From Streptomyces silvae (GTDB lineage Bacteria > Actinomycetota > Actinomycetes > Streptomycetales > Streptomycetaceae), in NCBI RefSeq assembly GCF_016745505.1, contig NZ_JAERUC010000149.1, positions 1-64,000 on the forward strand: DNA of 64,000 nucleotides. The letters run 5' to 3'. The position numbers were made by a program, and so were the translations under genes. This document shows, piece by piece, positions 8,850-16,273 of this stretch (position 1 is its first letter; each line of letters starts with the position of its first letter). The notes beneath the pieces are model-generated. The model was given only the letters and a program-made list of their open reading frames with translations. It searched no databases and was not told the origin of the DNA.

Positions 8850-9095
8850 GCAGGGCCTCGTTCCTCTGGGCGGATCAGGGGGCGGGTCATGGCTGGTGTC
8901 GTCGTGCGGCTGCCGGTGTGCCGGGTGTCCGGGTGGCGGCCGTAGGCGGACGCGGTCGTCCGCGTCCGGTGGGCGCCCGCGCGTAACTGCCCCCGTTCCG
9001 CAGGGGACTTGCGGTGTGCGCTCTTACGAAGTGCATAGTACACATCATGTGGCAGATACATATTGTGGTCTGCCCGTGTGTGGGGTGAGGGGTGC
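8850..9095 (-). promoter_or_regulatory. Promoter region of the monooxygenase operon
   Basis: This 246-base gap between dehydrogenase and monooxygenase is markedly AT-rich around 9025-9062. It contains CACATCATGTG (9041-9051), a perfect 5+5 palindrome around a central C. That implies the monooxygenase can be transcribed separately from the dehydrogenase and may have its own regulator. No -10/-35 pair is convincing. Confidence 0.4.
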
Positions 9096-9863
9096 TCAGA
9101 CCGCGGACCAGCCGTTGTCGACGGGAAGGACCGCCCCGTTGATGTTGCTCGCCGCGTCGGACGCGAGGAAGGCGATCGCCGCCGCCTGCTCCTCCGCCCG
9201 CGCGGGCGATCCGACGTTGCCCATGTAGGGGGCGAGGGCGGCCGGTCCGTGGGCGCCGCGGTCCGCGTCGACCCGGATGTTGGTGAGGGTGCCGCCGGGG
9301 GCGATGGCGTTGGAGCGGATGCCCTTGTCGCGGTACATGACCGCCAAGGACTTGGTCAGGCCGGCGATGCCGTGCTTGGACGCCGTGTAGGCGGCGCCCG
9401 CCGCGCTGCCCCGCAGGGAGGCCTCGGAGGCGGTGAAGACGACGGCGCCCTTCCCGGCGGCGAGCATGTGCGGCAGCGCGGCCCGCGTGAGGCGGAACGG
9501 GGCTGTGAGGTTGATGCCGATGACGCGGTCCCACTCGTCGTCGCCGGTGTCCGCCGCCGCCGACATGCTGTCCATGACCCCGGCGTTGTTGACCAGGACG
9601 TCTATGCCGCCGAACTCCTCCACCGCCGTCGCCGCGACCCGGTCCACGACCGTCTGCTCGCGCAGGTCGCCGATCACGGTCACCGCGGTCCCGCCGGCCC
9701 GCTCCACCTCCTCGGCGACGGCGCGGGCGGCCGCGTTGTCGACATCGGCGACCACGATGCGCGCGCCTTCCTCCGCGAACAGCAGGGCGGTGGCCCTGCC
9801 GATGCCCGATCCGGCGCCGGTGACGATGACGCTGCGGCCCTGGCTGCTCGCGGTGACGCTCAC
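9096..9863 (-). CDS. Short-chain dehydrogenase/reductase
   Basis: A 255-residue classical SDR. The cofactor motif is TGAGSGIGRAT, an Asp follows beta-2 (VVADVDN, suggesting NAD preference), the structural motif is NNAG, and the catalytic Ser and YTASK are present. Start GTG 9863 has AGGAG 7 bases upstream. It would oxidise a secondary alcohol to a ketone, or the reverse, feeding the Baeyer-Villiger enzyme next in line. Its promoter is overlapped by an operator-like palindrome, so it is likely repressed by the divergent TetR protein. Confidence 0.92.
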   Translation of the reverse strand: MSVTASSQGRSVIVTGAGSGIGRATALLFAEEGARIVVADVDNAAARAVAEEVERAGGTAVTVIGDLREQTVVDRVAATAVEEFGGIDVLVNNAGVMDSMSAAADTGDDEWDRVIGINLTAPFRLTRAALPHMLAAGKGAVVFTASEASLRGSAAGAAYTASKHGIAGLTKSLAVMYRDKGIRSNAIAPGGTLTNIRVDADRGAHGPAALAPYMGNVGSPARAEEQAAAIAFLASDAASNINGAVLPVDNGWSAV

Positions 9864-9896
9864 GTGATGCTCCTGGTGTCCGGTGACGGGAGAGGC

Positions 9897-9925
9897 ACGC
9901 TACCTTTAATGGCGTGCAGTGCCAA
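9897..9925 (-). promoter_or_regulatory. Promoter of the short-chain dehydrogenase gene
   Basis: On the minus strand TTGGCA (9920-9925) is followed after exactly 17 bases by TAGCGT (9897-9902). This is a strong vegetative-type promoter for Streptomyces, about 30 bases upstream of the GTG start. Its -35 box lies inside the first of two operator-like palindromes. Confidence 0.7.
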
Positions 9926-9942
9926 AATGGCGAGGTGTGCCA
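9910..9942. promoter_or_regulatory. Tandem operator-like palindromes (TetR site candidate)
   Basis: Two 15-base elements, TGGCGTGCAGTGCCA (9910-9924) and TGGCGAGGTGTGCCA (9928-9942), share TGGC-N7-GCCA ends, agree at 12 of 15 bases and are 18 bases apart. The first overlaps the dehydrogenase -35 box. Their position between a TetR gene and its divergent neighbour is the classic place for an autoregulated TetR operator. Confidence 0.6.
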
Positions 9943-9959
9943 GAAAAGATATCGCTACG

Positions 9960-10685
9960 ATGGGCGCAGCCGGAGGGAAGGTGGCCGAAACCGTGGAGAC
10001 CGCGCACGTCGACGGGGTGCACGACATCGCTCCGACCGCCGCAGGATCCGGGGCCGGAGCAGGTGCCGCAGACGGCGGAGCCCGTCTCGGGCGCCCGCCG
10101 CTGACCGAGCGCCGCAAAGCGGCGACACGGCTGGAGATCGCCCGCGAGGCCGTACGTCTCTTCGCCGACCGGGGGGTGGCGGCGACCACCGCCGAGGAGA
10201 TCGCGGCCGCCGCCGGGATCTCGCAGCGGACCCTGTGGCGCTACACCTCCTCCAAGGAACTGTGCGTCCGCCCCCTGCTGACGTACGCGCTCGACTTCGT
10301 CATCGCGCTCATGCGGTCGTGGCCACGCGACCGGCCACTGGCGGAGGCCGTCGTGGGGACCTCCACCCCGGAGGCGGACGGGGCGCGGGACTCCGACGCG
10401 GAGGCGCTGCGGGACCTGGTCCGGCTCACCCGGACCGAACCGGGGCTGCGCGCGGTATGGCTCCAGGTCCACCACGACGCGGAGCCCGCCTTCGCCGAGG
10501 TGCTCGCCGAGCGCGCCGGCCACGGGCCGGACGACCTTGAGCCGCGGGTGCAGGCGACCCTGCTCAACGGCGCGCTCCGCGTCGCGGTCGAGCAATGGGC
10601 GTGGGGCGAGGACCCCCAGCCGCTTCCGCTGTCCCGCACCATCCACCGTGCGCTGGCCATCGCGCGGTCGGGCCTCTCCGACTGA
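9960..10685 (+). CDS. TetR-family transcriptional regulator
   Basis: About 241 residues. A variable, Ala/Gly-rich N-terminus of some 45 residues precedes a TetR helix-turn-helix (ATRLEIAREAVRLFADRGVA, TAEEIAAAAGISQRTLWRY). The remaining all-helical part would bind a ligand. Starts are uncertain: ATG 9960, ATG 9927, or GTG 9981, which has GGAGG 4 bases upstream. It probably represses the divergent dehydrogenase through the paired palindromes in between. The open frame extends further left but only as antisense to the dehydrogenase. Confidence 0.9.
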   Translation: MGAAGGKVAETVETAHVDGVHDIAPTAAGSGAGAGAADGGARLGRPPLTERRKAATRLEIAREAVRLFADRGVAATTAEEIAAAAGISQRTLWRYTSSKELCVRPLLTYALDFVIALMRSWPRDRPLAEAVVGTSTPEADGARDSDAEALRDLVRLTRTEPGLRAVWLQVHHDAEPAFAEVLAERAGHGPDDLEPRVQATLLNGALRVAVEQWAWGEDPQPLPLSRTIHRALAIARSGLSD

Positions 10686-10767
10686 CCGGTGGCCCTCGGA
10701 TCCCGGTGGTCCCGGCTGTTCCGTTGACCGGTGGTCCTCGGGGCCGGGTCGTCCCGGCTGTTCCGTT
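10684..10767. repeat. Two 42-bp tandem direct repeats
   Basis: Units 10684-10725 and 10726-10767 are the same length and differ at only a few bases. The first unit begins inside the TetR stop codon. The block is non-coding on the plus strand and lies before the lipoprotein gene. Its role is unknown; slipped-strand duplication is the simplest cause. Confidence 0.7.
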
Positions 10768-10822
10768 CCCGGGCGGGTGATCCGGGACGTGTCCGCTCGC
10801 GCGGCCGGTCGTTGACCAGGGC

Positions 10823-11290
10823 ATGAACCTGCGGCCCATGTCCCTCGTGCTCGTCGCCCTGCTGGGCGCGGCCGGCTGTGTCTCCGTCCCGGCGAAGGCG
10901 GAGAGGCCCGCGCCCTCCGCCTCCGTACGTCCCGGGAACGCCCCCGCCGCGCAGGCGTCCAGGGCGCCCGCCGCACCCCCGGCCGTCCACGACGCCCTGG
11001 GGAAGGCCGAGGAGGGGACCGATCGTGCGAAGGACGGGAAGCGCGAGAAGGAGAAGGGGGCGCGTGCGCCGTCCCGTGCGGCCGCCGGTGCGCCGCCGGC
11101 GCGCCAGGAGGCGCGGAACCAGCCGCCGCGCGTGTCCGTGCCGGTCCGCCCGCAGCCTCCGCGCCGTGCGGCCACGCCCCGCAGGGCGCAGCCGCGGCAG
11201 ACGTACGACATGCGTACCGTCTGCGCGACCGGCCGGGGTGTCGCGTCGGCCGACATCATGGACCTGTGCCGTACGACGTACGGGCGCTGA
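10823..11290 (+). CDS. Putative lipoprotein, Ala/Pro/Arg-rich
   Basis: 155 residues of unrecognised function. Residues 1-18 form a lipoprotein-type signal (MSLVLVALLGAAGC, Cys19). A long low-complexity, charged and proline-rich linker follows. The C-terminus is a compact conserved-looking segment, TYDMRTVCATGRGV then DIMDLCRTTYGR, with two cysteines that could form a disulfide outside the cell. This layout, a membrane anchor with a flexible spacer and a small terminal module, is seen in several actinomycete cell-envelope proteins. Confidence 0.75.
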   Translation: MNLRPMSLVLVALLGAAGCVSVPAKAERPAPSASVRPGNAPAAQASRAPAAPPAVHDALGKAEEGTDRAKDGKREKEKGARAPSRAAAGAPPARQEARNQPPRVSVPVRPQPPRRAATPRRAQPRQTYDMRTVCATGRGVASADIMDLCRTTYGR

Positions 11291-11383
11291 CCGGGTGCTG
11301 TGAATCCGTGTGTCGTACGACCTGCGACCGCTGACGGCACGTCACGCGCCAGGCCCCGCCGCGTCATTGTTCAGCGGTGCCTC

Positions 11384-11830
11384 CTACCCTTCGTCGCCTC
11401 CGGGGTCCGTCACGTGGACGACGAGACGGCCGGGCCCACCGCTGCTCACGGCCGCCGGTCCGGCGGGGCGCAGGACGACGTTCTCCGGGTAGAGCCGGCC
11501 GAGCAGGGCCAGGACGGCGAGGTCGTCCTGGCCGGTGGCCTCCACGGCGACCTCGCCGTCCTGCGTCCAGACCAGTCCCGGGGCGTCCAGTACGGCTCGT
11601 ACGTCGGCGGTCCGGGCGGCGCCGGCGGCCGGCGGGGGCGGAGTCCCCTCGGTGGGCTCCTCGCGGTGGGCGAAGCGGTGGCCCCGCAGGGCCTGGCCGA
11701 GGTCGGCACGGGCGGTGGTGCCGTCGTGGGCCACCTCGATGCGCGCGGTGCGGGTTCCGTCGACGGCCGGGCCGGCGACGATCCGGCCCGTGAGCCGCTC
11801 CGGCGTCCCGGCCGTGAAAGGCAGGTCCTC
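11384..11830 (-). pseudogene. Truncated hypothetical gene (start lost at a junction)
   Basis: The open frame reads a plausible protein: LPFTAGTPERLTGRIVAG, then ARADLGQALRGHRFAHREE, then LVVHVTDPGGDEG at the stop. The only internal start, GTG 11734, has no ribosome binding site and lies inside a well-formed protein segment. The protein-like sequence runs leftward from about 11830, where it meets the tail of an unrelated plus-strand gene. I read this as a gene that lost its 5' end. I do not recognise the family. Confidence 0.5.
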
Positions 11831-11832
11831 AG

Positions 11833-12195
11833 CTCCTTCCCGACTGGGACAACCAGATCCGCCACTGCGTCTCCCGGCTTCGCGCCCTGGCCGGCATCGA
11901 CCCGGACGCCCCCGACCTCACCCGGCTGGTGGGCGAGCTGCTCCTGAAGAGCCCGGACTTCGCCGGACTCTGGGAGCGCTACGAGGTCACCGGCCGCAAG
12001 GCCGCCACCAAGACGTTCCAGCACCCCGAGGTCGGCCGGATCACCCTCGCCTTCCAGGGCATGGCCCTGGAGGGCACCCCGGGCCAGCGCATGGGCGTCT
12101 GCACCGCACAACCCGGCACCCCCGACCACGACGCCATGCTGCTGCTCGACCTGGCCGCCGCCCCCCGGGCGGCCGGTGTCACGCAGGGGCCGTGA
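11833..12195 (+). pseudogene. C-terminal remnant of an MmyB-type XRE regulator
   Basis: The plus frame from about 11833 matches the ligand-binding domain of MmyB-like helix-turn-helix regulators: LPDWDNQIRHCVSRLRALAG, LVGELLLKSPDFAGLWERYE, FQHPEVGRITLAFQGMALEG and GTPDHDAMLLLDL. These proteins normally carry an XRE helix-turn-helix and about 130 more residues upstream. Here the sequence left of 11833 belongs to a gene on the other strand, so the DNA-binding half is missing. Without a start it is probably not expressed. Confidence 0.75.
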
Positions 12196-12423
12196 CGGGC
12201 CCGTACGGAGGGGAGCCCCAGGAGGGTGGTCCGTTGGCTCTCCCGCGGCCCGGCAGGGTGGAGCCGTACTGTGCCAATGGCCCAATGGAACGGGTCCCGT
12301 TTGAACCACCAGCCCACCAGCTGCTGAGATAGACCTGTCAATGGCGCTGCGGGTCCCCCTGGGATCCTCGCGGCGCCTTTCTCATGTCTGCGCCGGTCCG
12401 ACCGGTGAAAGGGGCGGGGCAAC
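12196..12423. other. Intergenic region before the FUSC gene
   Basis: No gene is seen. It holds a 13-base palindrome AACGGGTCCCGTT (12289-12301) preceded by a short direct repeat of CCAATGGCC/CCAATGGAA. This could be an old operator, possibly of the broken MmyB-type regulator. Confidence 0.3.
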
Positions 12424-13935
12424 TTGCTGAAGAGGGCGTTCGTCGCACCGGATCCGGGGCGGATGCGGCTGCGGTTCGCGTCCCGGGCCGTGCTCGGCAT
12501 CGGGTTCGCCGTCGCGCTGTGCGGGGCGGCCGGACACTCGCTGACGGCTGCCATCACCGGCGGTCTGGCCGCGCTTCTCGCCCTGTTCACGGTCACCGAC
12601 CCGACCGTGCGCGGGCAGGCGGTCACGACCGCGCTGCTCCCCGTGGCCGGTCTCCCGGTGCTCACGCTCGCCGCGGTGCTGCACGACCTGCCCGTCGCCC
12701 GCGACCTGGCGTTCCTCGCCGTCGTCGGAGCGGGGGTGTACGCGAGGCGCTGGGGACCTCGCGGGCACTCCCTGGGCGTCTTCGGCTTCATGTCCTACTT
12801 CTCCGCCCAGTTCCTGCACACCGTGCCCGGCCAGCTGCCCGAGCTGTACGCGGCCGTGCTGCTGTCGCTCGCCGCCTCGTCGCTGGTGCGGTTCGGGCTG
12901 TGGTGCTACGAGCGACGGTTCGCCGCCCCCGTGGCGGTCGCCCTCCCCGCCGAGGCGTCAGGGCTCGCGCGGATCACGACGCGACAGGCCGTGCAGGCGA
13001 CCTCGGGAGCCGCCTTCGCGCTCGCGGTGGGACAGGTGCTCTCCGACCAGCGCTGGTACTGGGCGGTCGGCGCCACCTGGTGGGTGTTCGTGGCCACGAC
13101 CTCGCGCGGCGAGACCGTCGTACGCGGCTTCCGGCGGTTCCTGGGGACGGTGCTCGGGATCGGGCTGGGCTTCGCCGTGGCCGTGCCGCTGCACCACGAG
13201 CCGGTCGTGGCCGCCGTGGTCGTGGCGGTCGGTGTGTTCGGGATCTTCTACACCGCCGCCGTCTCCTACACCTGGATGATGCTGGCCGTGACCGTCATGG
13301 CGAGCATGCTGTACGGACTGCTCGGCGTCCTCGACACGGACCTGCTCCTGCTGCGGGTGACCGAGACGGCGACCGGGGCGCTGGGCGCCGTACTGGCGGT
13401 GCTGTTCGTGCTGCCGGTCACCACGCACTCGGTGACCGAGGCCTGGGTGGAGCGGGCGCTGCGCTGCGTGCACACCTGCACGGCGGAGGCCGCCGCCCGG
13501 CTCGCCGGGAGCGAGGACGCCGACGCGCCCGCACGCGTCGCCGAGCTGGAGGCGATCCTGGGCCGGGTGCGGCTGTCGCTCGCGCCGCTGGTGCACCCGC
13601 TCAACCCGCTGAAGGCCCGCAAGCGCAGGGCGCGCCAGGTGCTCGCCCTGCTCGACGACTGCGTACGCGAGGTACGCGGCCTGGCCTCCGTCGCCGCCGA
13701 CCCGGAGGCCTCGCACGACGTACGGCTCGCCGCGGCCTGCTGGCGGGTGGAGGCGGCCGTGGAGGCCCTCACCGACGCCCCGGCCGTCGGGCGGAGCGTC
13801 CGGCCCGCGGACGCGCCGGCCACCGAGCCGACGGGCGCCGAGCAGGTGCTCGCCCACCTCCACGCGCTGGAGCGTGCCCTGCTCGAACTCGCCGTGCCGC
13901 TGCGCAGGGCCGGCCGCGTTCCGGCCGGCGCCTGA
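12424..13935 (+). CDS. FUSC-family membrane protein (aromatic acid exporter type)
   Basis: A 503-residue integral membrane protein. An N-terminal block of about six helices (VLGIGFAVALCGAAG, AALLALFTV, LPVAGLPVLTLAAV and others) is followed by a second similar block (ATSGAAFALAVGQVLSDQRW, AVAVVVAVGVFGIFY-like, GLLGVL) with a cytoplasmic helical tail. The motif SDQRWYWAVGATWWVF and the RGETVVRGFRRFLGT loop are typical of the fusaric acid resistance/YccS superfamily. TTG 12424 is the likely start, with GGGGCGGGG upstream. It may export aromatic or other weak acids. Confidence 0.85.
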   Translation: MLKRAFVAPDPGRMRLRFASRAVLGIGFAVALCGAAGHSLTAAITGGLAALLALFTVTDPTVRGQAVTTALLPVAGLPVLTLAAVLHDLPVARDLAFLAVVGAGVYARRWGPRGHSLGVFGFMSYFSAQFLHTVPGQLPELYAAVLLSLAASSLVRFGLWCYERRFAAPVAVALPAEASGLARITTRQAVQATSGAAFALAVGQVLSDQRWYWAVGATWWVFVATTSRGETVVRGFRRFLGTVLGIGLGFAVAVPLHHEPVVAAVVVAVGVFGIFYTAAVSYTWMMLAVTVMASMLYGLLGVLDTDLLLLRVTETATGALGAVLAVLFVLPVTTHSVTEAWVERALRCVHTCTAEAAARLAGSEDADAPARVAELEAILGRVRLSLAPLVHPLNPLKARKRRARQVLALLDDCVREVRGLASVAADPEASHDVRLAAACWRVEAAVEALTDAPAVGRSVRPADAPATEPTGAEQVLAHLHALERALLELAVPLRRAGRVPAGA

Positions 13936-13948
13936 CGGCGCGCCCCCC

Positions 13949-13968
13949 TTTCCGGTCCGGACCGGAAA
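13949..13968. promoter_or_regulatory. Perfect 20-bp palindrome upstream of the lactonase gene
   Basis: TTTCCGGTCCGGACCGGAAA reads the same on both strands. It lies 14 bases after the FUSC stop and covers the expected -35 position of a TACCGT -10 box (13980-13985) for the next gene. It could be an operator, or a hairpin with a very tight loop. Confidence 0.5.
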
Positions 13969-14026
13969 ACGCTGCCTGCTACCGTCGCCCGGGAAGATCG
14001 GGACGGACGTGAAGAGGGGTAGCGCG

Positions 14027-15097
14027 ATGGGCGCCGACCACGCACAGCGGGCATTCATAGGGTCGTTCACGTCGGCGGGCGGCCATGGCATCAGCGTCGC
14101 CGCCGTCGACCGGGACACCGGTGCGCCGACCGTGCTGGGGTCCACGGACGTCCTGGCCGACCCGTCCTTCCTCGCGGTCGGCCACGCTCCCGGGACGGGC
14201 GCCCCCGTGCTGTACGCGGTCAGCGAGGCCACCGACGGGGCCGTGGCGGCCTTCTCCACCGACGACGACGGCACACTCCGGCCGATCGGCGAGGTGCGGC
14301 CGGTCGACGGGAGCAGCCCCACTCATCTGGCCCTGGCCGCGGGTCACCTCCTGACCGCCAACTACGGCTCCGGCAGCGTCACCGCGCTGCCCCTCGGGGA
14401 CGACGGCTCACCCGGCCCGGCGGCCGGCGTGCTGCGGCACGAGGGCCGGGGCCCCGACGAAGGCCGCCAGGCGGGCCCGCACGCCCACCAGGTGCTGGCC
14501 GACCCCTCCGGGAACTGGGTGCTGAGCGTGGACCTCGGGACGGACTCCGTACGTGTCTGCGCACTCGACCCGGACACCGGCTCCCTGCGGCTGCACGCCG
14601 AGACCGCGCTGCGGCCCGGGACCGGCCCGCGCCACCTCGCCTTTCACCCGTCCGGGGGACAGGCGTACGTACTGAACGAGCTGGAGCCCACGGTCACCGT
14701 GTGCCGCTGGGACGCGGCAGCCGGCCTGCTCGAACCGCTCGGGGAGACGCAGGTGCTGCCGTACGACCACGACGAGGCCGCCGGCGTGCGCACGTACCCC
14801 TCGGAGGTGGTGGTCTCGCGTGACGGCCGCTTCCTGTGGACCGCCAACCGCGGGCACGACAGCATCTCGGTCCTCACCCTCGACGAGACCGGCGAGAAGC
14901 CCGTCCTGGCCGCCGCCGTGGGCTGCGGAGGACGCTGGCCCCGCGACCTGACCCTCGACCCCACCGGGCAGTGGCTGTACGCCGCCAACGAGCACTCCGG
15001 GAACGTCAGCTGGTTCGCCGTGGACGCGGAGACGGGGATCCCGGCACACGCGGGCTCCCTCGAGGTCCCGGCCGCCTCCTGCGTGGTCTTCGGCTGA
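14027..15097 (+). CDS. Lactonase family protein (6-phosphogluconolactonase-like seven-bladed propeller)
   Basis: A 356-residue protein of the YbhE/Pgl-type propeller family. Typical stretches are AFIGSFTSAGGHGISVAAVD at the N-terminus, HLLTANYGSGSVTALPL, GPRHLAFHPSGGQAYVLNEL, RFLWTANRGHDSISVL and QWLYAANEHSGNVSWFAVD. The family includes cytosolic 6-phosphogluconolactonases and muconate-cycloisomerase-like proteins. No signal peptide is seen. ATG 14027 is preferred, with GAAGAGGGG 7-10 bases upstream. Confidence 0.88.
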   Translation: MGADHAQRAFIGSFTSAGGHGISVAAVDRDTGAPTVLGSTDVLADPSFLAVGHAPGTGAPVLYAVSEATDGAVAAFSTDDDGTLRPIGEVRPVDGSSPTHLALAAGHLLTANYGSGSVTALPLGDDGSPGPAAGVLRHEGRGPDEGRQAGPHAHQVLADPSGNWVLSVDLGTDSVRVCALDPDTGSLRLHAETALRPGTGPRHLAFHPSGGQAYVLNELEPTVTVCRWDAAAGLLEPLGETQVLPYDHDEAAGVRTYPSEVVVSRDGRFLWTANRGHDSISVLTLDETGEKPVLAAAVGCGGRWPRDLTLDPTGQWLYAANEHSGNVSWFAVDAETGIPAHAGSLEVPAASCVVFG

Positions 15098-15121
15098 CGC
15101 CGCCCGGCCCGGCGACGGGAA

Positions 15122-15156
15122 ACGGCGCGGACCGGGGAGAACCTGGTCCGCGCCGT
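15122..15156. terminator. Bidirectional hairpin terminator
   Basis: A perfect 12-bp stem (15122-15133 with 15145-15156) and an 11-base loop lie between the convergent lactonase and CbiX-like genes. Confidence 0.75.
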
Positions 15157-15211
15157 GTCGTTCCTGCCGTCCCGCGCCGTGCCGCCCTGCGCGGGACCGG
15201 TGCTCGGCCGA

Positions 15212-16135
15212 TCAGTGCGCCTGGGCGCCCTGCGGGGTCGCCGGGGTGATGCCCAGCGTCGTCGCGTAGAGGGAGAGCACGAGCTTCCCGATGGCCGGGT
15301 ACGCGCCGAGCGGCTCGGCGGTCGAGCAGCCGGCCTCCTTCGCGGCGGCGTCCAGCAGCCCGGCGTCGATCTCCGGGCCCACCAGGTACGGCGCCAGCGC
15401 GAGCTGGGCGGAACCGGAGTTCTGCAGCTGCGCGGCGATCGAGGCGACCGAGCCCTCCATGTCCAGGGCCGCGGCCATCACCGGCACGGCGAGACGGGCG
15501 GCCAGCAGCATGCCGGTGATCCCGGCGGCCTGCACGGCCTCCTCGCCGCCCACCGTGGCCAGCACGATGCCGTCGGCCGCCGTCGCCACGGTGAACAGCC
15601 GGGCGCGGTCCGCGCGCGCCAGACCGGCCTCCGAGAGACGCACGTGCAGCGCCTCGGCGAGCAGCGGGTGCGGACCCAGTACGTCGGTCAGCTCGGCCTG
15701 CGTCCCGCTGTCCATGACCGCCTGCCGTATACGCCGGATCAGGGCGCTGTCAGGGCCCGCGAGCAGCGGCACCACGACAGCCGACGGGCCCGAGGGCTCG
15801 GCGACCTCGCGGCCCGCGGCGGTGGCCTGCTCGTAGCGCGCGGTGCGCTCGGCGGCGGCATGGGTGAGTACGGAGGTGAGCGTCGGATATTCGGCGTCGT
15901 CGCCGTCGAGATAACCGATCTGCGCGTTCAGACCGGGCAGCTCGGAACGGGCGATGCTGATCACTTCCTCGGCCAGGCTGCGCGAGGCCGGGGAAGGGGT
16001 ACCGGGAAGGGCAAGAACGAGCGCGGCAGCGCCCTCAGGTGCGACCACGGGCTCCGGGCGGCGGTGCCGTCCGGACTGGCGAGGTCGCGGCATTCGTACA
16101 GGCAGGCCGGAAGCGGGCCCAGTGGGGGTGCTCAT
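15212..16135 (-). CDS. CbiX-like sirohydrochlorin chelatase family protein
   Basis: A 307-residue protein resembling two fused CbiX-type half domains. The first carries LVLALPGTPSPASRSLAEEV and PSAVVVPLLAGPDS; the second carries GIVLATVGGEEAVQ and AQLALAPYLVGPEID. Chelatases of this class insert Co, Fe or Ni into sirohydrochlorin. The usual N-terminal GHGS-like metal-ligand His motif is not obvious here (LPGT in its place), so the catalytic role is doubtful. ATG 16135 lies 8 bases after a TAGCAT box on the minus strand (16144-16149), pointing to a leaderless message. Confidence 0.75.
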   Translation of the reverse strand: MSTPTGPASGLPVRMPRPRQSGRHRRPEPVVAPEGAAALVLALPGTPSPASRSLAEEVISIARSELPGLNAQIGYLDGDDAEYPTLTSVLTHAAAERTARYEQATAAGREVAEPSGPSAVVVPLLAGPDSALIRRIRQAVMDSGTQAELTDVLGPHPLLAEALHVRLSEAGLARADRARLFTVATAADGIVLATVGGEEAVQAAGITGMLLAARLAVPVMAAALDMEGSVASIAAQLQNSGSAQLALAPYLVGPEIDAGLLDAAAKEAGCSTAEPLGAYPAIGKLVLSLYATTLGITPATPQGAQAH

Positions 16136-16273
16136 GGCGCCGCATGCTACTGGTTTTGGGTGCCCCTCTGTTCGGGGAGGGGGCCGTCAGGCGTTATCTG
16201 TCCGTATATGTCTGTTGAGCGGCATAGAGGGCGGCTGACCTGCTCTGTCCGGGCTGACGGTTGCTCGGATTGC

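Noticed and set aside
12289..12310. GGTTCAAAC on the minus strand, resembling a tRNA T-loop
   Set aside because: The flanking bases do not form a T-stem or acceptor stem, and the region is better described by an AACGGG palindrome.
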